From Hyphomicrobiales bacterium (GTDB lineage: Bacteria; Pseudomonadota; Alphaproteobacteria; Rhizobiales; Beijerinckiaceae), in assembly GCA_900299065.1 (NCBI GenBank), contig OMIJ01000201.1, forward strand, positions 1-27,806: a stretch of DNA of 27,806 nucleotides, in the 5' to 3' direction. This document shows positions 15,396 through 22,612 of the stretch, one piece after another. Numbering within the stretch: position 1 is the first letter of the stretch; every line of letters starts with the position of its first letter. The notes beneath the pieces were generated by a model. That model had not been told where the DNA came from and did no database searches. It saw nothing but the letters and a program-made list of their open reading frames with translations. The position numbers and the translations under genes were made by a program.

Positions 15396-15956
15396 ATGAT
15401 GAAACAGCCTGGATCAGAGGTTCGGCTCGATCAGATTTATTGGGTCTTTTGCAGTATTGGTGCAGCAAGTTTCGGGGGCGGAATTACAGGCTGGATTCAC
15501 CGCGAGATCGTTCACAAGCGCGCCTGGCTCAGTGATGATGACATGCTGTCTGGAATTGCTTTGTCGCAAATTGTGCCAGGCGCCAATGTCACCAATACAT
15601 GCGTCTATGTTGGCAATCGTCTGCGCGGTCTGCCGGGTGCCGTGGCGGCGCTGGTGGGTTTGATGACTGTGCCCTTTTGGGCGACCATAGTGGTGTATTC
15701 GCTGTGGGATCAGATCTCGTCCGTGCCGCTTTTGCAGGCCGTGGTGGATGGAGTTGCTGCTTCTGCCGTGGGGCTTAATTTGCGTCTTGCCTATGTTGGG
15801 GCGCGGCGCAGTGCGCGGCGTCTCACCAGCTTTGCGATTATGCTGGCGACTTTCACTGCCATTGGCCTATTGCATTGGCCGATCTTGCCCGTGTTGTTTG
15901 TGCTCGCGCCATTGAGCATTGCTTTGGCTTGGCCGAGGGGAGGCGTCGATGCGTGA
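15396..15956 (+). CDS. Chromate transporter (CHR) family protein, half-size subunit 1
   Basis: This is an inner-membrane protein of 186 residues with one CHR domain. The family motif block appears as SFGGGITGWIHREIVHKRAW, then LSGIALSQIVPGANVTNTCV and GNRLRGLPGAVAAL, followed by several hydrophobic segments (VGLMTVPFWATIVVYSLW, IMLATFTAIGLLHWPILPVL). Full-length ChrA has two such domains; here they are two genes, the second overlapping this one by 8 bases. Such pairs form heteromeric transporters, in some bacteria chromate exporters. In others the substrate is unknown, so chromate should not be assumed. A GAGGGGG ribosome binding site precedes the start. Confidence 0.88.
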   Translation: MMKQPGSEVRLDQIYWVFCSIGAASFGGGITGWIHREIVHKRAWLSDDDMLSGIALSQIVPGANVTNTCVYVGNRLRGLPGAVAALVGLMTVPFWATIVVYSLWDQISSVPLLQAVVDGVAASAVGLNLRLAYVGARRSARRLTSFAIMLATFTAIGLLHWPILPVLFVLAPLSIALAWPRGGVDA

Positions 15957-16503
15957 GAATATTTATCTCTCCCTGGCCCTTGTGATGGCGCCTTTGTCGC
16001 TTGCCGCTATTGGGGGAGCACCAAGTATTTTTGCGCCCATGCAGCATGAGACAGTGGATATTTATCATTGGCTGACAGCGCGAGAGTTTGTCGAGATCTT
16101 CGCTGTCGCAAAATTCGCTCCCGGGCCCGGTGCCATGGTCTCGACATTGATCGGATATAAAGTAGCAGGATGGCTGGGTGCGCTGGTCTCTACCTTAGCC
16201 TTGTTTCTGCCCTCCTCGCTTTTGTGCCTAGCGGTGACGCAGGCTTGGAACCGTCATCGGGGCAAGCTTTGGCATAAAGCAGTCGAAGATGGCCTTGGTC
16301 CCATTGCAGCCGGATTAATGTTTGCAGGCGTGCTTGCCATCTTCCGGCTGGCCGAGGCTGGGCCCCTGTCCTGGCTGGTGGCAATTGTTGTGGGCGTGAT
16401 CTTGTCCTTGCGTTCAAAGGTGCATCCGTTTGCACTTCTGGCACTTGGCGCAGCCGTCTTCGCCGGGGTTTGGCTGAGCGGCTTTCAAGCGACAGGCTTT
16501 TAG
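15949..16503 (+). CDS. Chromate transporter (CHR) family protein, half-size subunit 2
   Basis: This is the second single-CHR-domain protein of the pair, 184 residues. It has LSLAAIGGAPSIFAPMQHET, then LTAREFVEIFAVAKFAPGPG and IGYKVAGWLGALVSTLALFL. The PGPG motif of the family is intact here, whereas subunit 1 has PGAN. ATG 15949 lies inside the end of the first gene (ATGCGTGA overlap) with GGGGAGG just upstream. The two proteins have diverged from each other in the conserved block, which favours a fixed heterodimer rather than redundant copies. Confidence 0.88.
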   Translation: MRENIYLSLALVMAPLSLAAIGGAPSIFAPMQHETVDIYHWLTAREFVEIFAVAKFAPGPGAMVSTLIGYKVAGWLGALVSTLALFLPSSLLCLAVTQAWNRHRGKLWHKAVEDGLGPIAAGLMFAGVLAIFRLAEAGPLSWLVAIVVGVILSLRSKVHPFALLALGAAVFAGVWLSGFQATGF

Positions 16504-16542
16504 GTTACAAGCAGTTTCGTTCCAAATTTGTGAGTGAAGCGC

Positions 16543-16875
16543 ATGAGCAATCTGCCGATCGTTCAAGATATTTCTCTGGCTGACCTGAAAGCGGGGCTCG
16601 CAGCCGGATCAGTTCTTCTGGTTGATTGCCGCGAGGCGAATGAATGGGCAGATGCGCGCATTCCCGGGGCTGTGTTCAATCCCCTGTCGGCCTTTGATGT
16701 GAAGGCTCTGCCAAAGGCTGAGGGTAAGAAAGTGGTCATTCATTGTCGATCGGGACGTCGCTCCATTACGGCGCTTGAACTGGCACAAACGCAGGGACGA
16801 CCCGATATCACCACACATTTTGGTGGCGGTATGTTAGCCTGGCAGGCCGCGGGCGAGCCGACTGATCACGGCTAA
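16543..16875 (+). CDS. Single-domain rhodanese-like protein
   Basis: This is a cytoplasmic rhodanese domain of 110 residues. It shows the expected LLVDCREANEWADARIPGA and the active-site loop HCRSGRRS with catalytic Cys, followed by HFGGGMLAWQAAGEPTD. The six-residue loop after Cys (CRSGRR) fits sulfurtransferases rather than phosphatase-like relatives. No signal peptide is present. ATG 16543 has a modest GAAG upstream; a GTG at 16534 is the alternative. It follows the CHR pair by 39 bases and may be cotranscribed. The sulfur acceptor is unknown. Confidence 0.88.
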   Translation: MSNLPIVQDISLADLKAGLAAGSVLLVDCREANEWADARIPGAVFNPLSAFDVKALPKAEGKKVVIHCRSGRRSITALELAQTQGRPDITTHFGGGMLAWQAAGEPTDHG

Positions 16876-16957
16876 TCTTCAAGACATTGAATAAGCCATT
16901 GGCTTTCTGTGGCATAGAGGCAAAACTGTAGCCAAGTGATTCGCTGGCGGAGCTCTC

Positions 16958-17545
16958 ATGCCGACGTTGCGTCCCCCAAAGGGTTTAGAAGAATCCGATT
17001 ATGAAGAAATCGAGGCTGCTGTGCTCGAGACAGCGCGCGGTCGCTGGTTTTTGCATGAGCATGCACGGCGTACACGCTCCAGTGAAACAGATCGGGTGAG
17101 TGAAGCCATTGCGCGGTTGGAAGCCGATGTACGCCAGCAACGCGAGACCTTGTTGCAAACTTCGCTTCTGCTGCAAGCCAAACCTGAGGAAACAAAAGCC
17201 AAAGAGGCTGAGATCAAAGCAAGCGATATCGAAGAATATCTTCTCGATTTTGTTTGGATTTTGCGTCAGCGCGGTATTGAGCCCGAGGTCTGCGACATGA
17301 TTGAGGATGAAGTCGCCTTTATCAAAACGGGCGCTTATCCTGAACGCAAGAAAAACTATGCCTTGCATGCGGCCCTGTCTGATCCGCTGCCGTTTGCTGA
17401 ACCTGAGCCCAAAGCAATCAGGCAAGATCGGCTTGATCATTTTGCTGATGAACTTGCGCACACACAGCCATCGCCCTTGCGCTTGCAGGCGCTTAGGCCC
17501 ATTGAGTTGATGCAGCCCTATGAGAAGCTGCAATTCTTCTCTTAA
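16958..17545 (+). CDS. Conserved hypothetical protein with coiled coil
   Basis: I do not recognise a function. The 195-residue product begins with an acidic block, EESDYEEIEAAVLETARGRW, followed by FLHEHARRTRSSETDRVSEA; this N-terminus resembles a segment seen in uncharacterised and chemotaxis-associated proteins of Hyphomicrobiales. A charged coiled coil (about residues 45-90, RLEADVRQQRETLLQ onward) and an Asp/Glu-rich segment (SDIEEYLLDFVWILRQRGIE) follow. The C-terminus is Pro- and Leu-rich. There is no signal peptide or membrane segment, so it is probably cytosolic. GGAG lies 6 bases upstream of ATG. Its end precedes the next SDR gene by 31 bases. Confidence 0.75.
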   Translation: MPTLRPPKGLEESDYEEIEAAVLETARGRWFLHEHARRTRSSETDRVSEAIARLEADVRQQRETLLQTSLLLQAKPEETKAKEAEIKASDIEEYLLDFVWILRQRGIEPEVCDMIEDEVAFIKTGAYPERKKNYALHAALSDPLPFAEPEPKAIRQDRLDHFADELAHTQPSPLRLQALRPIELMQPYEKLQFFS

Positions 17546-17576
17546 GCCTATCTTCTGTTTTCGAAGGATTGATCGG

Positions 17577-18356
17577 ATGGATCTTGGAATTGCAGGGCGG
17601 CGTGCGATTGTCTGTGCGTCCAGTCGCGGACTTGGTAAAGCTTGCGCTAAGGCTCTGGCTGAGGCGGGCTGTGATGTTGTCATCAATGGTCGCACTGCCC
17701 CGGCTTTAGCGGAAGCGGAGCGGGAGATTCAACAAACTGCCAAAGGCCAGGTGATCAGTGTTCTGGCGGATGTAGGCACGGAACAAGGACGCGCAGCTCT
17801 CCTCAAGGCCTGTTCCGATCCTGATATTCTGGTCAATAATAATGCTGGTCCGCCGCCGCGTGATTTTCGCAAGTTGTCGCACGAAGATCTGCTTGCCGGT
17901 GTTGAAGCCAATATGATGACACCCATTCTGCTTATTCAGGCGGTGGTCGATGGCATGGTGCAACGCAAATTTGGTCGCATCATCAATATCACTTCAGGCT
18001 CGGTGAAAATGCCCTTGCCTCTGCTCGATTTGTCCTCAGGCGCGCGAGCTGGTTTGACGGGGTTTCTGGCGGGAGTTGCGCGTCAAGTGGCTGCTTCCAA
18101 TGTCACGATCAATCATATTCTACCGGGGGCTTTTGCTACGGATCGTTTACATTCAATCATGGAAAAAGCCTCCAAAGATAGGCAGGTATCATTTGATCAG
18201 ATTGCCGAAGACAGACGCCAGACAATTCCAGCGCGGCGCTTTGGCGAGCCTGACGAATTGGGCAAATTATGCGCCTTCATCGCCAGTGCCCATGCAGGCT
18301 TTATTACGGGTCAGAATCTGCTGATTGACGGCGGCTCTTTCCCCAGCGCCTTTTAG
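17577..18356 (+). CDS. SDR-family protein lacking the catalytic Tyr-Lys pair
   Basis: This is a short-chain dehydrogenase fold of 259 residues, annotated in many genomes as 3-oxoacyl-ACP reductase-like. The nucleotide-binding turn is present as CASSRGLGKA (lacking the usual TG), with NNNAGPPP and the INITSGSVK serine strand. Where the YxxxK catalytic motif should be, residues 153-157 read SSGAR, so Tyr is Ser and Lys is Arg; the helix that follows (AGLTGFLAGVARQ) aligns well, so the substitution is real and not an alignment slip. The C-terminus LLIDGGSFPSAF is normal. ATG 17577 has GAAGGA upstream; an earlier in-frame start is less likely. It may be a non-classical enzyme, a binding protein or use other residues. 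Its 3' end overlaps the DTW gene. Confidence 0.85.
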   Translation: MDLGIAGRRAIVCASSRGLGKACAKALAEAGCDVVINGRTAPALAEAEREIQQTAKGQVISVLADVGTEQGRAALLKACSDPDILVNNNAGPPPRDFRKLSHEDLLAGVEANMMTPILLIQAVVDGMVQRKFGRIINITSGSVKMPLPLLDLSSGARAGLTGFLAGVARQVAASNVTINHILPGAFATDRLHSIMEKASKDRQVSFDQIAEDRRQTIPARRFGEPDELGKLCAFIASAHAGFITGQNLLIDGGSFPSAF

Positions 18357-19080
18357 GTCTCTGACCAGCAGGTTTTGTCGGGCTTGTCACGTTAAGAAGA
18401 TCGGCCATTCCTTGCTTGAGGCCGTCACGATAGCGTTGCAGCATGCGAGCAAAAGTGGAGCGCAGGCCTTTTTCAATTTCGAGATTATGTTCTATGCGGC
18501 TTAGGGCAAGCGCGACCGCTTCCAATGTGGAGAGACCTTCGCGTCTTGGCTCTTTGCGCAAGCGCCCATAGAGCGAGGCTTGTTTGGGATTGAGCACAAG
18601 GCGACGGGTTTTCAGCACCCAGGCGTTGCGCCACCAGAGCGTTTTGGCCTGACTCCATGTACCATCAAACACAATCACGCCGCGAATGGAGGCCAATTCG
18701 CGCTCCTGACCGGGTAATAATTGACCTTTACGATCAAGCACGAAGACCTCGCCCTCATTAGGCAGATCATCACTGTGCAAAGCGCCCAAATGCATCACTG
18801 CCCATTGATTGGGGTCGGCCTCATGTCCAAGAGCTTTGGAAAGGCTTGGCCAGGACAGGCCAATCTTGAAAGTGCAGCGCGTCAATTGCAGCGCCAATAA
18901 TCGGGCTGTGCCCAAGATGCGATCCTGCTCCTGGGGATGTTGCAGGATCAAAACCTCCACCCGATTGTCGATGGGCTTGATGGCATCGCAGACACAGACT
19001 GAAGGCGGTTTGAGACAATGGGGACAGGCAAAAGCCTCGCCCTCACTTTGATCCGCTTGATCGCGGGCTTGCTCATTCAT
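18304..19080 (-). CDS. DTW-domain protein, tRNA-uridine aminocarboxypropyltransferase
   Basis: This protein probably transfers the 3-amino-3-carboxypropyl group of S-adenosylmethionine to a uridine in tRNA (acp3U), as shown for the DTW-family enzymes TapT/YfiP and DTWD1/2. The 258-residue product has an N-terminal Cys cluster (CPHC at 19-22 and CVC at 29-31), likely a metal site, then ILQHPQEQDRILGTARLLAL and the family signature FDGTWSQAKTLWWRNAW. A further conserved block is SLYGRLRKEPRREGLSTLEA. The C-terminus is basic and rich in Lys/Arg. It converges on the SDR gene and the two coding regions overlap by 53 bases. No strong ribosome binding site precedes ATG 19080. Confidence 0.88.
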   Translation of the reverse strand: MNEQARDQADQSEGEAFACPHCLKPPSVCVCDAIKPIDNRVEVLILQHPQEQDRILGTARLLALQLTRCTFKIGLSWPSLSKALGHEADPNQWAVMHLGALHSDDLPNEGEVFVLDRKGQLLPGQERELASIRGVIVFDGTWSQAKTLWWRNAWVLKTRRLVLNPKQASLYGRLRKEPRREGLSTLEAVALALSRIEHNLEIEKGLRSTFARMLQRYRDGLKQGMADLLNVTSPTKPAGQRPKRRWGKSRRQSADSDP

Positions 19081-19241
19081 GGGGTTTGGCCAGCGTGGCG
19101 AATGGGTGGTTTTTAGCGTCCATAAGGGTTCATATACCCTTGGCGGGTTCGCACGAAGCCCTTTTGACGGTTAAGCGCAAGATGGATCTGCCCATTTTAT
19201 GTTGGCAAAGGCTTAGGAGTGATAATTTTGTTCTGTATTCC

Positions 19242-19255
19242 AAACGAAATCGTTT
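19242..19255. promoter_or_regulatory. Candidate operator upstream of the XRE-cupin regulator
   Basis: AAACG-AAAT-CGTTT is a perfect inverted repeat 46 bases before the GTG start of the regulator. It sits in a notably AT-rich stretch (19220-19265) that probably contains the promoter. A related half-site, CCAAAACGG, follows at about 19260-19268. XRE-cupin regulators often repress their own gene through such a site; that role is inferred here. Confidence 0.35.
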
Positions 19256-19300
19256 ATTATCCAAAACGGTCCGGGACAGAGCAGGTCATGGGAGCAATCA

Positions 19301-19918
19301 GTGGGTGTTGAGGGGCGGGATAAGGTTAAGGCGCTTGAGGCGGGCGCATTGGCGCTGTCGGGCCAATTGGGCAAGACCGTCCAGCGGCTGCGCAAGTCCT
19401 ATAATCTGTCTCTTTCGGAATTGTCCGAGCAATCAGGCGTCGCCAAATCCATCATCAGCCAGATTGAGCGCAATGAAACCAATCCCACATTGGCGACGAT
19501 CTGGCGTTTGTCGCAAGCGCTGGATGTGTCGATCGAGCGCGTGCTGCAAGGCTCGGAGGATGAACCCTTCCTCGAAAACTCTACAAAGGGCGATACGCCC
19601 ATACTTGTTTCAGATGATGGTAAATGCCGATTAGCCATTATTGGCTGGATCAAAACTGTCGAATGGCTGCAATGGTATATTTTCAATGCCGAGGCGGGCG
19701 GTGTTCTGGCCTCTGATCCTCATCAGCGCGGATCTGTTGAAAGCCTGTCTGTGTTGGAAGGCGAGCTTGAGGTTGAAGTTGCTGGCATTGTTGAGATTGC
19801 ACGCACGGGAGATACGCTGCGCTATCGTTCGGATCGCCCGCATATCATCCGCAATCGAGGCAAAAAACCGGCCCAGGCGATTATGGTCAATATTCTCAAA
19901 GCGGCTGTGATGGAGTGA
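19301..19918 (+). CDS. XRE-family regulator with C-terminal cupin domain
   Basis: This is a DNA-binding regulator of 205 residues. Residues about 22-80 form an XRE helix-turn-helix (LGKTVQRLRKSYNLSLSELS, EQSGVAKSIISQIERNETNP, TLATIWRLSQALDVSIERVL). Residues about 115-195 form a cupin sensor domain (ESLSVLEGELEVEVAG, ARTGDTLRYRSDRPHIIRNR). Relatives such as PuuR and SutR sense small metabolites through the cupin. The start is GTG with GGGAG upstream. The upstream inverted repeat may be its operator. The target genes are not evident; the nearest are the repeat protein and the Mla operon on the same strand. Confidence 0.9.
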   Translation: MGVEGRDKVKALEAGALALSGQLGKTVQRLRKSYNLSLSELSEQSGVAKSIISQIERNETNPTLATIWRLSQALDVSIERVLQGSEDEPFLENSTKGDTPILVSDDGKCRLAIIGWIKTVEWLQWYIFNAEAGGVLASDPHQRGSVESLSVLEGELEVEVAGIVEIARTGDTLRYRSDRPHIIRNRGKKPAQAIMVNILKAAVME

Positions 19919-20054
19919 GATCTGCGCAAAGTTCTAGTGCGCAAACCTTCCCGGTCAGTAACCTTAATTTGTGAAGCCTGACTATGTTTGCCAGGAGCCA
20001 TGCTAGGGGAGACTGGAAGATCAGCCCCGATGCGCTGGTTCAGGTTCAAGGCTC

Positions 20055-20450
20055 ATGCTGGAATATCGCATAGTTGAAGATGGTCATGTCTTCACCGAAA
20101 CCTATCTCCTCAATGGCGAGTTGCATCGCGAGGATGGGCCTGCGTCTGTGACGCGGCGGTTCAAGGATGGGCAGGTGGCGTGGGAGACCTGGTATCGCCA
20201 TGGTGTTCCGCATCGTGAAGATGGGCCGGCTGCGATCAATTATAATCTGGAGACTGGCCGGGTTGAGGCAATTTTTTATTTCCAGAATGGCGAATTGCGG
20301 CGCAGCGATGACGGACCGGAATGTATCGAATTTGATCCCCAGACGGGCCAGATCATAGATGCGACCTGGTGGCAGGATGATGAGCCAGCCCCCATGACAC
20401 TCAGCCATTGGATGTGGCTTAATCGCGCCCGCGAGGCTGGTGGCGCTTGA
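20055..20450 (+). CDS. Small protein of HREDGPA-type repeats
   Basis: This 131-residue protein consists almost entirely of three and a half repeats of about 29-30 residues. The cores are NGELHREDGPASV (20-32), HGVPHREDGPAAI (49-61) and NGELRRSDDGPECI (78-91). Each is followed by a variable strand with a Gly near position +10 and a Trp, Phe or Tyr cluster (ETWY, IFYF, ATWW) leading into the next repeat; the fourth repeat keeps only its ATWW lead-in. The pattern resembles MORN-like and YwqK-like beta-hairpin repeats found in uncharacterised bacterial and phage proteins. There is no signal peptide or membrane segment. AAGG lies about 8 bases before ATG. No function can be named; a binding role is plausible for such repeats. 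Confidence 0.8.
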   Translation: MLEYRIVEDGHVFTETYLLNGELHREDGPASVTRRFKDGQVAWETWYRHGVPHREDGPAAINYNLETGRVEAIFYFQNGELRRSDDGPECIEFDPQTGQIIDATWWQDDEPAPMTLSHWMWLNRAREAGGA

Positions 20451-20571
20451 AATTAAGCTGCTGAAGCAAGGGTATTTACCCGCAGATTTCCTTCAATTGC
20501 CGGGCTCGGTTAGACTGCTGCCTTGCTGAAAGCGATTGTGGCGCGATTCGGCTGGGTTGAATGCAGGGTCC

Positions 20572-21717
20572 ATGGCAGACGAGCCGTCCTTTAGTGTGAT
20601 CACCAGTGCTGATGGCAAGGCTAAGGACATGCGCCTTGCTTTGAGCGGGCATTGGTCCATCCAGAATTCAGCTCTGATTGAGCGGCTTGTTGCGGAAATG
20701 CCGCTGGCGACTGCCGGCATGCGCATTGTCATTCTGGATCTGGCGCAAGTCTCGCGGCTGCATACGGCTGGGGCCTGGCTGATTGATCGGGCGCGTGAGA
20801 AGATGTCACAGGCAGGTCTTGCGGTGACCATCCAATGCGGGCAGGCCAGTCACGAAATTTTGCTCAAGGCAGCACATTATCGCCCCTTCGATGAGGCTAA
20901 ATCGCAAGACGATCATCCTCTGATGTCGATGCTTGTCGATATTGGCGCCAATGTCGCTTCTGCCGGGCGGGATTTGATGGCCGGCGTTGCCTTTTTAGGT
21001 GAAGTCACAGTCTCTTTCTTGCGTGTGCTGGCAAGGCCGGATCATTTGCGTCTGACCTCAATTGTGTTTCACCTCGAGAGCTTTGGTTTTCACTCCCTGC
21101 CGATCATTGCGCTGATCAATTTTCTGGTCGGGGGCATTGTTGCCCAGCAGGGTATTTTCCAATTGAGCCGCTTTGGTGCATCGACATTTACGGTCGATCT
21201 TATTGGCATTCTCGTCTTGCGCGAATTGGCGGTCTTGCTGACCTCAATCATGATTGCGGGTCGTTCGGGCTCGGCGATTACGGCGGAATTAGGCTCGATG
21301 AAAATGCGCGAAGAGATCGATGCCATGCGCGTGATGGGGCTTGATCCTGTCGATGTATTGGTGCTGCCGCGCCTATTAGCTTTGCTGATTGCTTTGCCGC
21401 TATTGACCTTTGTGGCCGATCTCTCGGCTATTTTTGGGGGTCTGCTCGTCTCGTGGTTCTATGGCAATATTAATCCGGATGTGTTTTTAGCGCGCTTGCA
21501 GGATGCCATTGCGATCAACACATTTCTGGTTGGTCTGATTAAGGCTCCGGTGATGGCGCTGGTCATTGGCATGGTGGCGGCCATTGAAGGCTTTCAAGTG
21601 CAGGGCTCAGCCGAATCTCTTGGCCGTCAGGTGACGGCCTCGGTCGTCAAATCGATCTTTATGGTGATTGTCATTGATGGCCTCTTTGCCATGTTCTTTG
21701 CCGCCATTGATTATTGA
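20572..21717 (+). CDS. mlaE: MlaE-type ABC permease with N-terminal STAS domain
   Basis: This is the inner-membrane permease of a phospholipid transporter, 381 residues. Residues about 1-115 form a STAS domain (MRLALSGHWSIQ, ILDLAQVSRLHTAGAWLIDR), the equivalent of the separate MlaB protein in E. coli. The rest is the MlaE domain: FLVGGIVAQQGIFQLSRFGA, ILVLRELAVLLTSIMIAGRS, GSAITAELGSMKMREEIDAM, GLDPVDVLVLPRLLALLIA and about five membrane segments. ATG 20572 is preceded closely by AGGG; an in-frame TTG at 20536 is an alternative start. It is the first gene of the mlaE-F-D-lipoprotein operon, with the next gene 7 bases on. Confidence 0.93.
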   Translation: MADEPSFSVITSADGKAKDMRLALSGHWSIQNSALIERLVAEMPLATAGMRIVILDLAQVSRLHTAGAWLIDRAREKMSQAGLAVTIQCGQASHEILLKAAHYRPFDEAKSQDDHPLMSMLVDIGANVASAGRDLMAGVAFLGEVTVSFLRVLARPDHLRLTSIVFHLESFGFHSLPIIALINFLVGGIVAQQGIFQLSRFGASTFTVDLIGILVLRELAVLLTSIMIAGRSGSAITAELGSMKMREEIDAMRVMGLDPVDVLVLPRLLALLIALPLLTFVADLSAIFGGLLVSWFYGNINPDVFLARLQDAIAINTFLVGLIKAPVMALVIGMVAAIEGFQVQGSAESLGRQVTASVVKSIFMVIVIDGLFAMFFAAIDY

Positions 21718-21724
21718 GGATGCG

Positions 21725-22549
21725 ATGAACTCATCTTCTTTAGCGCCTTCACTCAATAGATCAGATCCAGAGACGGCCATTCGTGTGCGCGATCTCAGCA
21801 TTGGCTTTGGTCCAAAGATCATTCTGGAGCATTTGAATCTCGATGTGCGCCGTGGTGAAGTGTTGGGATTTGTGGGTGGATCGGGATCAGGCAAATCCTT
21901 ACTGACCCGCGCCATTTTGCGTCTGATCCAACCGCGCACGGGGCGTATAGAAATTTTCGGACGTGATTTGAAGGATTATTCGTTGCGTGAATTGCGCGCG
22001 CTTGAGCAACGCTATGGTGTTTTGTTTCAGCACGGCGCTTTATTCTCCGGCTTGACTGTGAAGCAGAATATCCAAGTGCCTATGCGTGAATATTTAAAAA
22101 TCTCCGGACAGCTGATGGATCAGCTTGCCATGTTAAAGCTGGATATGGTTGGCCTTGCGCGCGATGCGGCAGAAAAATATCCCTCCGAACTCTCCGGTGG
22201 CATGATCAAGCGGGCAGCTTTGGCACGAGCTTTGGCACTCGATCCTGATTTGTTATTTCTTGATGAGCCTACATCCGGTCTTGATCCCATAGGAGCGGCG
22301 GAGTTTGATCAGCTGATCGCGACTTTGCAAAAGACACTGGGCTTAACTGTCTTCATGGTCACGCATGATCTTGATAGCCTATATACGATTTGTGACCGGA
22401 TTGCGGCTCTGGCCGATAAAAAGGTTGTCCATGTTGGCACACTCGAGGATATGCAGGCCTTCCCGCATCCCTGGGTGCAAAGCTATTTTCATGGCCAGCG
22501 GGCGGGATTACGTTTGCAGGACCGTGTACAAACACACACTCTGCCTTGA
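21725..22549 (+). CDS. mlaF: MlaF-type ABC ATPase
   Basis: This is the ATPase that drives the MlaE permease, 274 residues. It has Walker A (GGSGSGKSLL), Q-loop region (VLFQHGALFSGLTVKQNIQV), signature (LSGGMIKRAALARALALDPD), Walker B (LLFLDEPTSGLDP) and H-loop (FMVTHDLDSL). The FQHGALF and SGLTVKQNI stretches are characteristic of the MlaF/Mkl group. ATG 21725 is preceded by GAGGA; upstream in-frame starts overlap mlaE and lack a ribosome binding site. Conserved residues begin at about residue 20 (AIRVRDLSIGFG). The gene lies 7 bases after mlaE. Confidence 0.94.
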   Translation: MNSSSLAPSLNRSDPETAIRVRDLSIGFGPKIILEHLNLDVRRGEVLGFVGGSGSGKSLLTRAILRLIQPRTGRIEIFGRDLKDYSLRELRALEQRYGVLFQHGALFSGLTVKQNIQVPMREYLKISGQLMDQLAMLKLDMVGLARDAAEKYPSELSGGMIKRAALARALALDPDLLFLDEPTSGLDPIGAAEFDQLIATLQKTLGLTVFMVTHDLDSLYTICDRIAALADKKVVHVGTLEDMQAFPHPWVQSYFHGQRAGLRLQDRVQTHTLP

Positions 22550-22612
22550 AAGCGCCGATAAAGGCTGCAATGTTCCAACTGTTGACATCAAACCCCTGAA
22601 GTTCCTGACTCA

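Noticed and set aside
16985..17695. Minus-strand open frame of 236 codons opposite the hypothetical protein and the SDR start
   Set aside because: It spans two plus-strand genes with good ribosome binding sites and shows no motif of its own.
19124..19141. AAGGGT-N6-ACCCTT inverted repeat upstream of the DTW gene
   Set aside because: A 6-bp AT/GC-mixed stem of this size is expected by chance at this scale, and no promoter element nearby fits it; not listed as a regulatory site.
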